DNA of 30,199 nucleotides from UBA1672 sp964587815 (GCA_964587815.1 CAZPMH010000024.1:1-30199), one strand, 5' to 3'; counted from the stretch's first letter, positions 7,011 to 14,870 are shown. The notes: generated by a model not told the origin, from the letters alone. Translations and numbers: made by a program.

Positions 7011-7669
7011 TGCCGCGGTTTGTATCGATATTGCTGTTCGTTTTTTCGCTGTTTTTCCTTAGCGGGTGTTATTTTTTGTGGCCGAGTGCGACAGTGAATT
7101 ACAAAGTTACAATTAACATTGACACGCCCGAGGGCGTGAAAAGTGGATACGCGGTGCGGCAGTTCCATGCGAAAAAGGCTATCACGCTTGGTTTTATGTC
7201 GATTCCAGAAATATCATACGTCGTTAAAGGTGAGGCTGTTGCAATTGACCTTGGCGAAAGAGGAATTTTATTTTCTCAGATCACCGCAGACTCTTGGGAG
7301 GAAGTTATTAATGCTTTCCCTGAGGGGAAGCATTTAGATACGACTCAAAAGTTGAGATTCTATAGCTCTTTACCTAAAGGGCAAAAATCTGAAATCCAAA
7401 GACTGCCAACTGGTTTTATAGTATTTGAAAATATGAATGAGCTACAATCAATTAGAGGCTTGCATCCAGATAAAATTAGCGTGGTTTTGGGAGAAGGTGT
7501 AAAGCTGAAATCAATACATATTGAGATAACAGACGCACCCGTTAGTTGGGGGCGCGTTGATCAGTATCTTCCGAAAAATTTCAAGCAAGACATTACAGAC
7601 CGTTGGGAGTCATTTACCCCGAAAGAAAGACAAAGGCTCAAAAGATTAACGGGGTTTAAAGTTCAGTAA
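7010..7669 (+). CDS. Putative lipoprotein of unknown function
   Basis: A 219-aa protein with a type II signal peptide: MPRFVSILLFVFSLFFLSGC, where LSGC is the lipobox and Cys20 the predicted lipidated residue. The mature part starts with a beta-rich stretch (VNYKVTINIDTPEGVKSGYAVRQ), followed by a basic, mixed region ending in LTGFKVQ. No catalytic motif is seen. ATG 7010 overlaps the coaE TGA; the GTG three bases earlier is less likely. The body of the gene is clearly AT-richer than coaE, with many AAA, ATT and TTA codons, which suggests an acquired or fast-evolving orphan. It probably sits in the inner or outer membrane, facing the periplasm. Confidence 0.85.
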   Translation: MPRFVSILLFVFSLFFLSGCYFLWPSATVNYKVTINIDTPEGVKSGYAVRQFHAKKAITLGFMSIPEISYVVKGEAVAIDLGERGILFSQITADSWEEVINAFPEGKHLDTTQKLRFYSSLPKGQKSEIQRLPTGFIVFENMNELQSIRGLHPDKISVVLGEGVKLKSIHIEITDAPVSWGRVDQYLPKNFKQDITDRWESFTPKERQRLKRLTGFKVQ

Positions 7670-7800
7670 CGCCAGCCTAAGCCATGCGGTTTGCGCTGCG
7701 TGAGGTGCGTTGCACAACAGGTTGGGGCTTGCGCGCGCGGTGTTTCGCGGGTAAGCGGTAGGGGTGATTTTTTTAAACCCGCTAAGAGCCGAAACAATTT

Positions 7801-8730
7801 ATGATTTTTCAAACGCTTATTCTGAATGTTATTCCGCTGTACGGGCTTATTCTGCTCGGCTTTATCATTGGTAAGACGACCGATTTAGATGTGAAGCCGA
7901 TTGCGACGCTGATGCTGTACGCCCTGCTCCCTGTCGTGATGTTCGGGGCGACGGGGACGATGGATTTTACGGCGGAGTATTTCCTGCCGCCCTTAATTAT
8001 TGCCTCCATCTCGATTATCACCTCGACCACGGGGTATCTGATCTCTCGCAAAGTGTGGGGGGAGCATGACAAGCGGCATAATCTGCTCGGCATGTTGGGG
8101 GTGAGTTCGAATGCCACCTATTTCGGCGTGCCGATTGCGCTGGCGCTGGCGGGGCAGGAGTGGCTGAGCGTTTATATGATGATGGTGTTTTCGCTGTTCG
8201 TGCTGGATTGTACGCTCGGGTATTTCTTTGCAGTGCGCGGGGATTTTACCTTTATGGATAGTTTGCGGCGGGTGGCGCGCCTGCCGATTATTTATGGCGC
8301 GTTGGCGGGATTGGCAGTGAACATGGCGGGGTTTGATTTACCGCCGATCGCGCTGGAATATTGGGAGCGGTTTACGGGCGCGATGATCGTGCTGGGGATG
8401 ATGATTATCGGCTCCGGCCTGGCGACGATGGATCGGTTTCGTTTTGATGCCTCGTTCTTTGCGGGTGTGGTGTTGATGCGTTACCTGATGTGGCCTTTGC
8501 TTGGGTTTATCTGGGTGTTTGTTGATTTGACGGTGCTGCAGCTGTTGCCCGACACGATCCATATGCTGATTATTCTGATTTGTGCGTGCCCGTTGGCGGC
8601 GAACACGGTGGCCTATGCCGCGCAGTTGAATTTGCACCCTGCGCTGACCTCTTGCATGGTGTTGATTACCACGATTTTGGCGCTGGCGTTTATTCCGCTG
8701 ATGCTGTGGCTGCGGACGGCGGTTTTTTAG
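7801..8730 (+). CDS. AEC (auxin efflux carrier) family transporter
   Basis: A 309-aa inner-membrane protein with about ten hydrophobic segments in two sets of five separated by a hydrophilic loop near 145-160, the architecture of the AEC/BART superfamily. Family-like features are the N-terminal NVIPLYGLILLGFIIGK, ALLPVVMFGATG, the helix-breaking SSNATYFGVPIALALAG in TM4, and the matching CPLAANTVAYAAQ near TM9. Bacterial members export or import organic anions such as malate or malonate; the substrate cannot be told here. No clear Shine-Dalgarno precedes ATG 7801. The 131 nt upstream hold only a 6-bp inverted repeat (GCGGGT...ACCCGC). nnrD follows 22 nt downstream. Confidence 0.92.
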   Translation: MIFQTLILNVIPLYGLILLGFIIGKTTDLDVKPIATLMLYALLPVVMFGATGTMDFTAEYFLPPLIIASISIITSTTGYLISRKVWGEHDKRHNLLGMLGVSSNATYFGVPIALALAGQEWLSVYMMMVFSLFVLDCTLGYFFAVRGDFTFMDSLRRVARLPIIYGALAGLAVNMAGFDLPPIALEYWERFTGAMIVLGMMIIGSGLATMDRFRFDASFFAGVVLMRYLMWPLLGFIWVFVDLTVLQLLPDTIHMLIILICACPLAANTVAYAAQLNLHPALTSCMVLITTILALAFIPLMLWLRTAVF

Positions 8731-8752
8731 TGCGTTTTTAAAAGGAGCAGTG

Positions 8753-9517
8753 ATGGAGATTAACTCGCCTAAATTATGGCAAGATAAATTGCCTGTTAAG
8801 GGACTAGATGCGCATAAATATGACCACGGGCATGCGGTGATTTATGGTGCGCCTGCGTTAACGGGGGCGACGCGACTGGCGGCGGCGGCCTGTGCGCGTA
8901 TGGGCGCGGGTCTGGTGAGCGTTCTGTGCGGCTCTGATGTCGCTGCGGTTTATAAGGCCGCTTTGCCTGCGCATATCATGGTGCGCGATGATTTGGATTG
9001 GTGGGATGATCGGGTGAGCGCGCGGCTCTATGGCTCTGGCGGGTTGGCGGTTACGCCTGATTTTGATCGGGATGTGCCCACCGTTTTGGATGCGGATGCG
9101 CTAAAGCCTGAAGTTCTGCCGAAGCGGCTGCCTCCATCTTACGTTTTGACTCCTCATGAGGGGGAATTTGCGCGGGTGTTTCCTGATGTGGACGGCACGC
9201 GGGAGGAACGGGCGGTTGAGGCCGCACGTATGATCAATGCGCATGTTGTTTTAAAGGGATCGCGGACGGTGATTGCCGCCCCTGACGGGCGTTTGGTTAT
9301 CAATGAAAACGCGCCGCCCACGCTCGCCACGGCGGGCAGCGGGGATGTGTTGGCGGGGATGATTGCGGGATTGCTCGCGCAAGGCATGCCTGCGTTTGAA
9401 GCGTCAGCCGCGGCGGTCTGGCTACACGGCGCAGCGGCAGAGGCGTTTGGCGCAGGGCTTGTGGCGAGCGACTTACCTAATATGCTGCCGCGGGTTTTGG
9501 GTGGTTTAATCGGATAA
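8753..9517 (+). CDS. nnrD: ADP-dependent NAD(P)H-hydrate dehydratase (stand-alone)
   Basis: Repairs hydrated NAD(P)H (NADHX/NADPHX) by ADP-driven dehydration. The 254-aa protein is the YjeF C-terminal, ribokinase-like domain only. It shows HAVIYGAPALTGATRLAAAACARMGAGLV, a VLDADAL segment, VLTPHEGEFARV, VLKGSRTVI and the catalytic/nucleotide motif ATAGSGDVLAGMIAGLLAQG. Most bacteria carry this fused to an epimerase domain (NnrE), which is absent here. The acidic loop around residues 80-105 looks shorter than usual. ATG 8753 is well spaced from AAAGGAG; the GTG at 8750 is too close. It follows the AEC transporter by 22 nt, and its 3' end overlaps the convergent orphan gene by 12 nt. Confidence 0.93.
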   Translation: MEINSPKLWQDKLPVKGLDAHKYDHGHAVIYGAPALTGATRLAAAACARMGAGLVSVLCGSDVAAVYKAALPAHIMVRDDLDWWDDRVSARLYGSGGLAVTPDFDRDVPTVLDADALKPEVLPKRLPPSYVLTPHEGEFARVFPDVDGTREERAVEAARMINAHVVLKGSRTVIAAPDGRLVINENAPPTLATAGSGDVLAGMIAGLLAQGMPAFEASAAAVWLHGAAAEAFGAGLVASDLPNMLPRVLGGLIG

Positions 9518-10195
9518 CGTTTTTTGAATTATCTCTATCGGATGATATAAAAATAGGATCAGCTCAAATACTATTGATTGAGTAGGCGTATAGGGCCCAA
9601 CAGGAAACGGGCTGCGTTTGCCGCGAAAGCATACTTCAGGCAACAAACTATGGCCGTCTGTATCATAATAGCCTCGGTAAAATTCAGCATTTTTAAAGTT
9701 TGAAAATTCCACCGTTTTAAATGTTGAAGAAACGGATGTTGGAAGGGTTTCATCGTACCTCATTTCATTAGGTAGAAATACTTGGCCGCACAAACTTTTG
9801 AAGTTCATGCCATGTTTTATTAGTATAGCTTTTTGTGCCGTTTCAGCAACAAACAAGCTGTACGCGTATGATTTAAAATATTTGTCCCTTTTAATCCCCC
9901 TTACAACAATCATTTTATCATCGCCCCAGAAATAGTCGCCTGATCTTTTGTTTAGAATAATATCTTCTAATTCTTTGTCGCTTATATGTGTTTCGTGAAA
10001 CAAGCTCGTTTCGTGCGTGGCTCTAAGGTTTATCTGATCAGGTAAATCGGTTTTCATATGCAGATTTGCGAAATAATGATCGCTTCCCATTTCTGAATAT
10101 ATAAAAATAACAAACAAACATAATGGAATGATAAAAATGTAAGTTATTAAAAGCGTTCCAAATATTGTGATGAAATTATACTTATTTCGTTCCAT
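9506..10195 (-). CDS. Orphan membrane-anchored protein
   Basis: A 229-aa protein, not recognised. One strong N-terminal membrane segment (residues ~8-32: FITIFGTLLITYIFIIPLCLFVIF) is followed by a hydrophilic, probably periplasmic domain with two cysteines (SLCGQVF, EVCFRGK) that could pair. A weaker hydrophobic patch, IVFELILFLYH, lies near the end. A good Shine-Dalgarno (AAGGT) precedes ATG 10195. The gene is strikingly AT-rich compared with nnrD and rhlE on either side and overlaps the nnrD 3' end tail to tail, consistent with insertion of a foreign or orphan gene between housekeeping genes. Confidence 0.75.
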   Translation of the reverse strand: MERNKYNFITIFGTLLITYIFIIPLCLFVIFIYSEMGSDHYFANLHMKTDLPDQINLRATHETSLFHETHISDKELEDIILNKRSGDYFWGDDKMIVVRGIKRDKYFKSYAYSLFVAETAQKAILIKHGMNFKSLCGQVFLPNEMRYDETLPTSVSSTFKTVEFSNFKNAEFYRGYYDTDGHSLLPEVCFRGKRSPFPVGPYTPTQSIVFELILFLYHPIEIIQKTLSD

Positions 10196-10233
10196 GCTTT
10201 TACCTTGCTCGCGCTTAACGAAGATATCATAAC

Positions 10234-10260
10234 AAAAAAACGCCGCGGTGGGGCGGCGTT
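10234..10260 (-). terminator. Intrinsic terminator of rhlE
   Basis: An 8-bp perfect stem AACGCCGC (10239-10246) / GCGGCGTT (10253-10260) with a 6-nt loop. Read on the minus strand it runs into a seven-T tract (10234-10240). It lies 26 nt after the rhlE stop. The plus strand also has a TTTT tail after the stem, so it may work in both directions. Confidence 0.85.
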
Positions 10261-10285
10261 TTGGTGTTTTGTCTGACGCTTTGTT

Positions 10286-11794
10286 TTAAGCGGCTTTGCG
10301 GCGGCGGGGTTGGTTGCCGCCGTTTTTGTTTGGCTTTGCTGACGGTTTGCCTTTTGTCTTATAGGCCGCCTTGAATTCGCCGCCTTTATTTTCGGAGAAA
10401 TTACGGCTGCGCTTAGTTGATTTTTTGTGCGCGGGCTTTTTACGGTTTTCACCGCCATTTTCATCGCGCACCGGTTTGCGGCGCGACTCTTTCCACTCCC
10501 CGCTCGCGGATTGGCCGTTTTCGCCATCAGGTCTGCGGCGTTTTTTGAAGCCCTCTTTTTTCGGGCCGTCTTTTTTAAACGTGCCGCGCTTGTCACCGAA
10601 TTTGTTGTCTTTCGCGCCGTAGGGTTTTTTCTTATGTCCGCCTTTGCCGCGTTTTCCGCCACCTTTTTTGCCCGGCTTTGCATCACCAAATGCGCCATCG
10701 GTGTCTTTTGAGTCAGGGTCGATTAGATTTTCAATCGCGCGCCATTTGCGCCCGTCCTGCGGTGCGATCAAGCACAGGGAATTCCCCTTTGCGCCAGCAC
10801 GGCCTGTACGACCAATGCGGTGGATGTAGTCCTCCGGCATTTGCGGAAGGTCGTAATTGATGACATGTTCCACGTGCGGCACGTCAAGGCCACGGGCAAC
10901 AACGTCCGTTCCGACCAAAATGCGGAATTTTTGGTTGCGATAGGCTTGGATCACGCGTTCACGTTTATTTTGTTTCAAATCACCGTGGATAGCCTCGGCA
11001 TCGAATGCGCCGCCGCTTAGTTTTTTCGCCAAACGGTCTGCGTTGCGTTTTGTTTTCACGAACACAATGACAGAGCCAGAGCGCTGTTCCAACTCTTCAC
11101 ACAACGCGCCGAACTTTTTATCTTGGTCGATGCGAATGATTTTCTGGTCGATATTGGCGGCGGTGTTGTTGCTGCCGCCGACGGCGATACGCTGTGGATT
11201 GTTTAGGTATTTATCTGCCATTTGCAGGATGTTTTTCGGCATTGTGGCCGAGAACATAAGGGTTTGACGCTCGCGCGGCATATATTTGATAATTTTGTCA
11301 ATCTGAATGCTGAAACCCATATCAAGCATACGGTCAGTTTCATCCAACACAAGGAAGGATGTTTGATCGAGGTTTAAATTTCCACGCTCGCGGTGGTCAT
11401 TGATGCGCCCCGGTGTGCCGACGATCAGACGTGGGCGACGGTTAAGGTGCGCGGTTTGTTTGTGCATGGATTCACCGCCGATTAAAAAAGCGGTTTTGAT
11501 TTTACCCTTTGGGCCAATCAATTGACGCATGATTTCCATCACCTGCTTCCCAAGCTCGCGCGTTGGGGTCATGACAAGGGCGGATTTACGTTCATCATCC
11601 AACAACGCTTGGATTAGGGGAATTGCGAAGGCGGCGGTTTTACCCGTTCCGGTCTGGGCAGAACCCATAATGTCGCGCCCGTCCATGGCGAGCGGGATGG
11701 CTTGCGCCTGAATTGGGGTTGGCGTTTCATATTTCATGTGTTTTAGGGAGGTGGCAAGCACAGGATGCAGGCCAAGTTCGTTAAAACTTTGCAT
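10286..11794 (-). CDS. rhlE: DEAD-box RNA helicase, RhlE type
   Basis: An ATP-dependent RNA helicase acting in ribosome assembly or mRNA turnover. The 502-aa protein has all core motifs in order: Q motif (PTPIQAQAIP), AQTGTGKT (Lys ~52), PTRELGKQ, TPGR, DETD in place of DEAD, SATM, VIVFVKTK, VVARGLDVPHV and HRIGRTGRAG. The C-terminal ~150 residues are Lys/Arg/Gly-rich and disordered (e.g. KKGGGKRGKGGHKKK), typical of RNA-binding tails in this family. ATG 11794 (MQSFNELGL) has a purine-rich GAGAGAAG upstream, unlike the in-frame ATG 11818. The DETD form of motif II keeps the catalytic Asp-Glu. It ends at the strong terminator at 10234-10260. Confidence 0.95.
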   Translation of the reverse strand: MQSFNELGLHPVLATSLKHMKYETPTPIQAQAIPLAMDGRDIMGSAQTGTGKTAAFAIPLIQALLDDERKSALVMTPTRELGKQVMEIMRQLIGPKGKIKTAFLIGGESMHKQTAHLNRRPRLIVGTPGRINDHRERGNLNLDQTSFLVLDETDRMLDMGFSIQIDKIIKYMPRERQTLMFSATMPKNILQMADKYLNNPQRIAVGGSNNTAANIDQKIIRIDQDKKFGALCEELEQRSGSVIVFVKTKRNADRLAKKLSGGAFDAEAIHGDLKQNKRERVIQAYRNQKFRILVGTDVVARGLDVPHVEHVINYDLPQMPEDYIHRIGRTGRAGAKGNSLCLIAPQDGRKWRAIENLIDPDSKDTDGAFGDAKPGKKGGGKRGKGGHKKKPYGAKDNKFGDKRGTFKKDGPKKEGFKKRRRPDGENGQSASGEWKESRRKPVRDENGGENRKKPAHKKSTKRSRNFSENKGGEFKAAYKTKGKPSAKPNKNGGNQPRRRKAA

Positions 11795-12112
11795 AGGTCT
11801 TCTCTCATTGTCTTTCACATTTTTTTAAAAAATTCGGCCTTAGTGCCGGTGCATTCGATTGTGATTTAAGGCGATACTCTTTGGCGCTTTTTTGTATAAT
11901 TAAGCGCCGCTCGCCAGATCGAAAAACCGAACTTTTTGTGAAAGACATATGTATGTCAAGAAAAGCCCTGTTTATGCGGGCCCATGCCCGAACTGCGGGT
12001 GGAGATATGACAGGGTTGCGCGGATGTGTCAAGAAAAATGCGGAATATATTGATTTCAGGCTATTTTACACATGCGTTGACAAATATACTCAGTACCATT
12101 GATATTAAGAAT
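11795..12112 (-). promoter_or_regulatory. 318-nt intergenic region with repeats, hairpins and a candidate rhlE promoter
   Basis: No convincing long gene lies here. Visible signals: (a) an 11-nt direct repeat TGTCAAGAAAA at 11954-11964 and 12027-12037. (b) On the minus strand each repeat contains TTGACA; the one at 12027-12032 has CATATC 17 nt further on (12004-12009), a plausible rhlE promoter giving a ~200-nt leader. (c) A 6-bp inverted repeat CCCTGT (11966-11971) / ACAGGG (12010-12015) encloses a CGGGC-CCAT-GCCCG hairpin (11977-11990). (d) A 7-bp inverted repeat GGCGCTT (11883-11889) / AAGCGCC (11902-11908) surrounds TATAAT. (e) A GACATA-TG-TATGTC palindrome lies at 11944-11957. Cold-shock helicase genes often have long structured leaders; that role is inferred here. 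Confidence 0.4.
12077..12106 (+). promoter_or_regulatory. Candidate leaderless promoter for the small membrane protein
   Basis: A perfect TTGACA at 12077-12082 and GATATT at 12101-12106 (18-nt spacer). The ATG at 12113 lies where transcription would start, with the same spacing from -10 to ATG as seen for coaE and hslV. Confidence 0.4.
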
Positions 12113-12283
12113 ATGAAAATGTTTAATTTTATAATAGATGGCATCGTTGATGAGCTTATGAGGCTATATCCAGATCACCTGCGCCCTAGAGTCAAGATAG
12201 GTGTGATCATTATGTTTTTTGGTATCCTTTTTATAATAGCAATTGCAATCATGGAGACGGTAAGAGCTTTTCAAATGCTCTAA
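12113..12283 (+). CDS. Small single-pass membrane protein (56 aa)
   Basis: Begins MKMFNFIIDGIVDEL and has one clear transmembrane segment at about residues 29-48 (IGVIIMFFGILFIIAIAIME) after a basic HLRPRVK stretch. The longer upstream reading of the same frame lacks a ribosome-binding site, while ATG 12113 sits at the predicted start point of a good promoter. AT-rich, no family recognised. It could be a regulator of a membrane neighbour or a fortuitous ORF; the promoter and hydrophobicity favour a real gene. Confidence 0.45.
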   Translation: MKMFNFIIDGIVDELMRLYPDHLRPRVKIGVIIMFFGILFIIAIAIMETVRAFQML

Positions 12284-12362
12284 AACTTTTACTCTCTCTG
12301 TGAGCCCAAATGTTCTTAAGTAAGTATTGGCATGGGCGGTAAATTTATCGCATACTGCATTC

Positions 12363-13067
12363 ATGGTTAGAGAAATTGCACTTGATACAGAAACGACGGG
12401 GTTTGATCCGTTTACGGGGGATCGCATCATTGAGATTGGTGCGGTGGAGATGGTCAACCATTTGCCGACGGGACGGACGTGTCAGCTTTATATCAACCCC
12501 GAGCGGGAGGTGCCGTCAGAGGCGATTGCCATTCACGGAATTACCAATGAATTCCTGAAAGATAAGCCCGTTTTTTCGCAAGTTTACACCGACTTTACCG
12601 ATTTTATCGGCGATGATTCCAAGCTGGTTATTCATAACGCCGAATTTGATATGAAGTTCCTGAATTTCGAGCTGGAGGCGGTGGGGCATAAGCCGCTGTC
12701 ATGGGATCGGGTGGTGGATACGCTGCTGATTGCGCGCGATAAATTTCCCGGCTCGCCCGCCAATCTGGATGCGCTGTGTCGGCGGTTTGAGATTGATAAT
12801 ACCAGCCGTACGTATCACGGCGCTTTGCTCGATTCTGAATTGCTGGCAGAGGTGTATCTGGAGTTGCTCGGCGGGCGGCAACGCGGCCTCGGCCTTGTGG
12901 ATGAGAGCGTCGGACGCAGCGCGGGTGGGGCATCAGGCGGAACGGCGGAGCGCCCCTATCGCGAGCCACGGACATTCACGCCCAGCGCAGAAGAATTGGC
13001 CGCGCATAAGGCTTTACTGGGAGAACTTTCTGATCCGTTGTGGGAGAAAATGCGGGATCGCCGCTAA
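12363..13067 (+). CDS. dnaQ: DNA polymerase III epsilon subunit, 3'-5' proofreading exonuclease
   Basis: Removes misincorporated nucleotides during replication as part of the Pol III core. The 234-aa DEDDh exonuclease shows ExoI (ALDTETTGFDP, D8/E10), ExoII (VIHNAEFDMKFL) and ExoIII (TYHGALLDSELLAEVY, with the general-base His and final Asp). A flexible Gly/Ser-rich linker (GRSAGGASGGTA) leads to a C-terminal segment ending DPLWEKMRDRR, the expected region for binding the alpha subunit. ATG 12363 puts the ExoI motif at the normal distance; upstream start codons only add a non-conserved leader. The stop is 7 nt from the end of the convergent LRV-like gene. Length is close to E. coli epsilon (243 aa). 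Confidence 0.95.
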   Translation: MVREIALDTETTGFDPFTGDRIIEIGAVEMVNHLPTGRTCQLYINPEREVPSEAIAIHGITNEFLKDKPVFSQVYTDFTDFIGDDSKLVIHNAEFDMKFLNFELEAVGHKPLSWDRVVDTLLIARDKFPGSPANLDALCRRFEIDNTSRTYHGALLDSELLAEVYLELLGGRQRGLGLVDESVGRSAGGASGGTAERPYREPRTFTPSAEELAAHKALLGELSDPLWEKMRDRR

Positions 13068-13074
13068 GTTTTTT

Positions 13075-13611
13075 TTAATGCAAAGTCATGCCGTCTTGGT
13101 CTGCGGCGGCGCTTGGTCTTGGGGTGTCAGGCTCCTCTTCGTCAATGTCAGCGTCTAAATCGCCTGACTTTACCGCGCTTGGGGCGGCATCGCGGACGGC
13201 CTCGATGGGGTCATCATTGAGTGATAATCTTAAATCCAAATCGAAATTGGTGTTTGCGGCGACGGCTTTGCGCACGGCGAAATGATCATCACCTGCTAGT
13301 TTTTCCTGCAACCCTATTTCCAAATCTTCTACTTGCGCCAAGGCTTCGCGCACGGAATAGGCCTTTGCATCGGACAGTTCGCGATATGCGCCTTGTCGAG
13401 CCATGCTTTTTTCGAAATCATCTTCGATATCCAACGCGTTTAGCGCTTTGATCACGATGCGTGCGCGGTCGGGCAATAAATCGGACGCGCTTTCATTCGG
13501 CGCGATCAGCATGTCCATTTGTTGGGAGTCGAGTGCGGTGAGATTGCGAGAGAACGGCGTTTGCTCTACATCTTTAAAACGTCTGACAATGCTTCGGTCT
13601 TCTTCGCTCAT
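13075..13611 (-). CDS. LRV/HEAT-like repeat protein
   Basis: A 178-aa acidic protein. Residues ~103-145 contain two units of the leucine-rich-variant/HEAT-like pattern (LAGDDHFAVRKAVAANTNFD and LSLNDDPIEAVRDAAPSA), a short helical repeat used for protein binding. The N-terminal third is helical and the C terminus is an Asp/Glu/Pro-rich disordered tail. No Shine-Dalgarno is seen before ATG 13611 and the mRNA may be leaderless or nearly so. It is divergent from the que operon across a 149-nt region and converges on dnaQ. Specific partner unknown. Confidence 0.82.
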   Translation of the reverse strand: MSEEDRSIVRRFKDVEQTPFSRNLTALDSQQMDMLIAPNESASDLLPDRARIVIKALNALDIEDDFEKSMARQGAYRELSDAKAYSVREALAQVEDLEIGLQEKLAGDDHFAVRKAVAANTNFDLDLRLSLNDDPIEAVRDAAPSAVKSGDLDADIDEEEPDTPRPSAAADQDGMTLH

Positions 13612-13716
13612 AATTTAACATAGTATCAGCGCACCCCCATATAGACAAGAAAACTAAACTTTCATTTTCCAAAAAACTTTGTTATACAAGCCGCACTTGG
13701 AGGTTGGTCTTCAAGG

Positions 13717-13752
13717 ATGGGTCGCAGCCTACCCCATTTAATAAAACAAGGA
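13717..13752 (+). ncRNA. preQ1-I riboswitch (compact type II aptamer) controlling queC
   Basis: A close match to the short preQ1-I aptamer, best known from Thermoanaerobacter tengcongensis. P1 is TGGG (13718-13721) with its partner CCCA (13733-13736). The loop TCGCAGCCTA carries the ligand-contact region. An A-rich tail, TTTAATAAAACAAGGA, closes the pseudoknot by pairing loop CCT with AGG. That AGG is part of the AAGGA Shine-Dalgarno for queC at 13761, so preQ1 binding should hide the ribosome-binding site and reduce translation. The ligand is made by QueF, encoded in the same cluster. A weak TATACA -10 at 13683-13688 would begin RNA shortly before the aptamer. The sequence match is direct; the control mode is inferred. 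Confidence 0.88.
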
Positions 13753-13760
13753 CGACAGAC

Positions 13761-14477
13761 ATGAAAACTCTGGTTATCTGCTCCGGCGGTTTGGATTCCG
13801 TGACGCTCGCTTATAAATGCGCGGCGGCGGGGGAGCTTGCGGGGCTTGTTTCTTTTGATTACGGACAGCGACATAAGTGCGAGTTGGAGTATGCGGCGCG
13901 GGCGGCGAAGGCCTTGGGTACGCGGCATGATGTGGTTGATATTTCCGCGATTGGTGCGTTGCTCAGCGGCTCTGCACTGACGGATGATGTCGATGTGCCC
14001 GACGGGCATTACGCGCAGGACTCGATGAAGATTACGGTGGTGCCGAACCGAAATGCGATCATGCTGACCATCGCTTATGGCATTGCGGCCTCTCGCGGGG
14101 CGGCTCGGGTGGCGACGGCGGTGCATGGCGGTGATCATTTCATCTATCCTGATTGTCGGCCTGATTTTATCTCCGCGTTTGCGCGGATGCAGGATTTCGC
14201 GTTGGAGGATGTGGCGGATATCGATCTCTATACGCCGTTTTTGAACATTAGCAAGGCCGATATCGCCGCGGAGGGCGCGAAACTGAACGTACCGTTTGCA
14301 GATACGTGGTCATGTTATAAGGGCGGTGATGTGCATTGCGGGCGATGCGGAACGTGTGTGGAGCGACGCGAGGCGTTCCATCTGGCTGGGGTGGACGACC
14401 CGACGGTTTACGACGATGCAGAATACTGGATGAAAGCCATTGCGGATAAAGACTTTAGCGAAAGGACAAGTGCATAA
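13761..14477 (+). CDS. queC: 7-cyano-7-deazaguanine (preQ0) synthase
   Basis: Converts 7-carboxy-7-deazaguanine to preQ0 using ATP and ammonia, the third dedicated step of queuosine synthesis. The 238-aa protein has the PP-loop SGGLDS (residues 8-13), FDYGQRHKCELEYA, VVPNRNAIMLTIAYG and a C-terminal zinc site SCYKGGDVHCGRCGTC. An in-frame TTG at 13704 is not the start, because the preQ1 riboswitch occupies that stretch and the AAGGA ribosome-binding site points to ATG 13761. First gene of the que cluster; queD follows after 2 nt. Confidence 0.97.
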   Translation: MKTLVICSGGLDSVTLAYKCAAAGELAGLVSFDYGQRHKCELEYAARAAKALGTRHDVVDISAIGALLSGSALTDDVDVPDGHYAQDSMKITVVPNRNAIMLTIAYGIAASRGAARVATAVHGGDHFIYPDCRPDFISAFARMQDFALEDVADIDLYTPFLNISKADIAAEGAKLNVPFADTWSCYKGGDVHCGRCGTCVERREAFHLAGVDDPTVYDDAEYWMKAIADKDFSERTSA

Positions 14478-14479
14478 CG

Positions 14480-14842
14480 ATGTATATTATTTCTAAATCT
14501 TTCCATTTCTCTGCCGCGCATCATGTGCCTGCGCTCAAAGACGGGCATCCGTGCAAGCGTATGCATGGCCATAATTACGAGGTGCATGTTGAAATGAGCA
14601 GTGAAACGGTGAATGAGGCCGGATTTGTGCGTGATATCAAGGATCTTGATACGTTTAAACGCTATATTGATGATAATTTTGATCACCGCCTGCTCAATGA
14701 TGTTGTGGGCGATGATAAGGTTTCGACGGAATGCCTGGCCAAGCATTTTTATGATTGGTGCAAAGCGCGATGGCCCGAGGTGCGCGCCGTACGTGTGCAG
14801 GAAACACCCAAAATCTGGGCGGAGTATCGGGAGTCTCTTTAA
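14480..14842 (+). CDS. queD: 6-carboxy-5,6,7,8-tetrahydropterin synthase
   Basis: Makes 6-carboxytetrahydropterin from dihydroneopterin triphosphate in the queuosine pathway. The 120-aa T-fold enzyme has FHFSAAHH (zinc-ligand His at 14/15), the catalytic Cys25 in CKRMHGHNY with zinc ligands H29 and H31, the DFxD-type segment FVRDIKDLD, FDHRLLND, and the substrate-binding Glu in VRVQETPKIWAEY. Length matches the family. The Shine-Dalgarno AAAGGA lies inside the end of queC. Confidence 0.96.
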   Translation: MYIISKSFHFSAAHHVPALKDGHPCKRMHGHNYEVHVEMSSETVNEAGFVRDIKDLDTFKRYIDDNFDHRLLNDVVGDDKVSTECLAKHFYDWCKARWPEVRAVRVQETPKIWAEYRESL

Positions 14843-14845
14843 AGA

Positions 14846-14870
14846 TCTAACCTTCACAAGCTCGGTTAGA
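14846..14870 (+). other. Inverted repeat between queD and queE
   Basis: TCTAACC (14846-14852) pairs perfectly with GGTTAGA (14864-14870) around an 11-nt loop. There is no T-tract, so it is not an intrinsic terminator. It lies in the 63-nt gap between queD and queE and might adjust RNA stability or expression of queE; the role is unknown. Confidence 0.4.

Noticed and set aside
10147..10698. Lysine/alanine-rich minus-strand ORF of 183 codons
   Set aside because: Frame-shifted shadow of the basic RhlE tail; its composition follows from the Lys/Gly-rich codons.
11805..12102. Two overlapping short ORFs, one per strand, between rhlE and 12113
   Set aside because: No ribosome-binding sites, odd composition, and they cross the repeat-rich regulatory stretch.
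13704..13760. Upstream TTG start for queC adding 19 residues
   Set aside because: The stretch is the preQ1 riboswitch, and the AAGGA ribosome-binding site points to ATG 13761.
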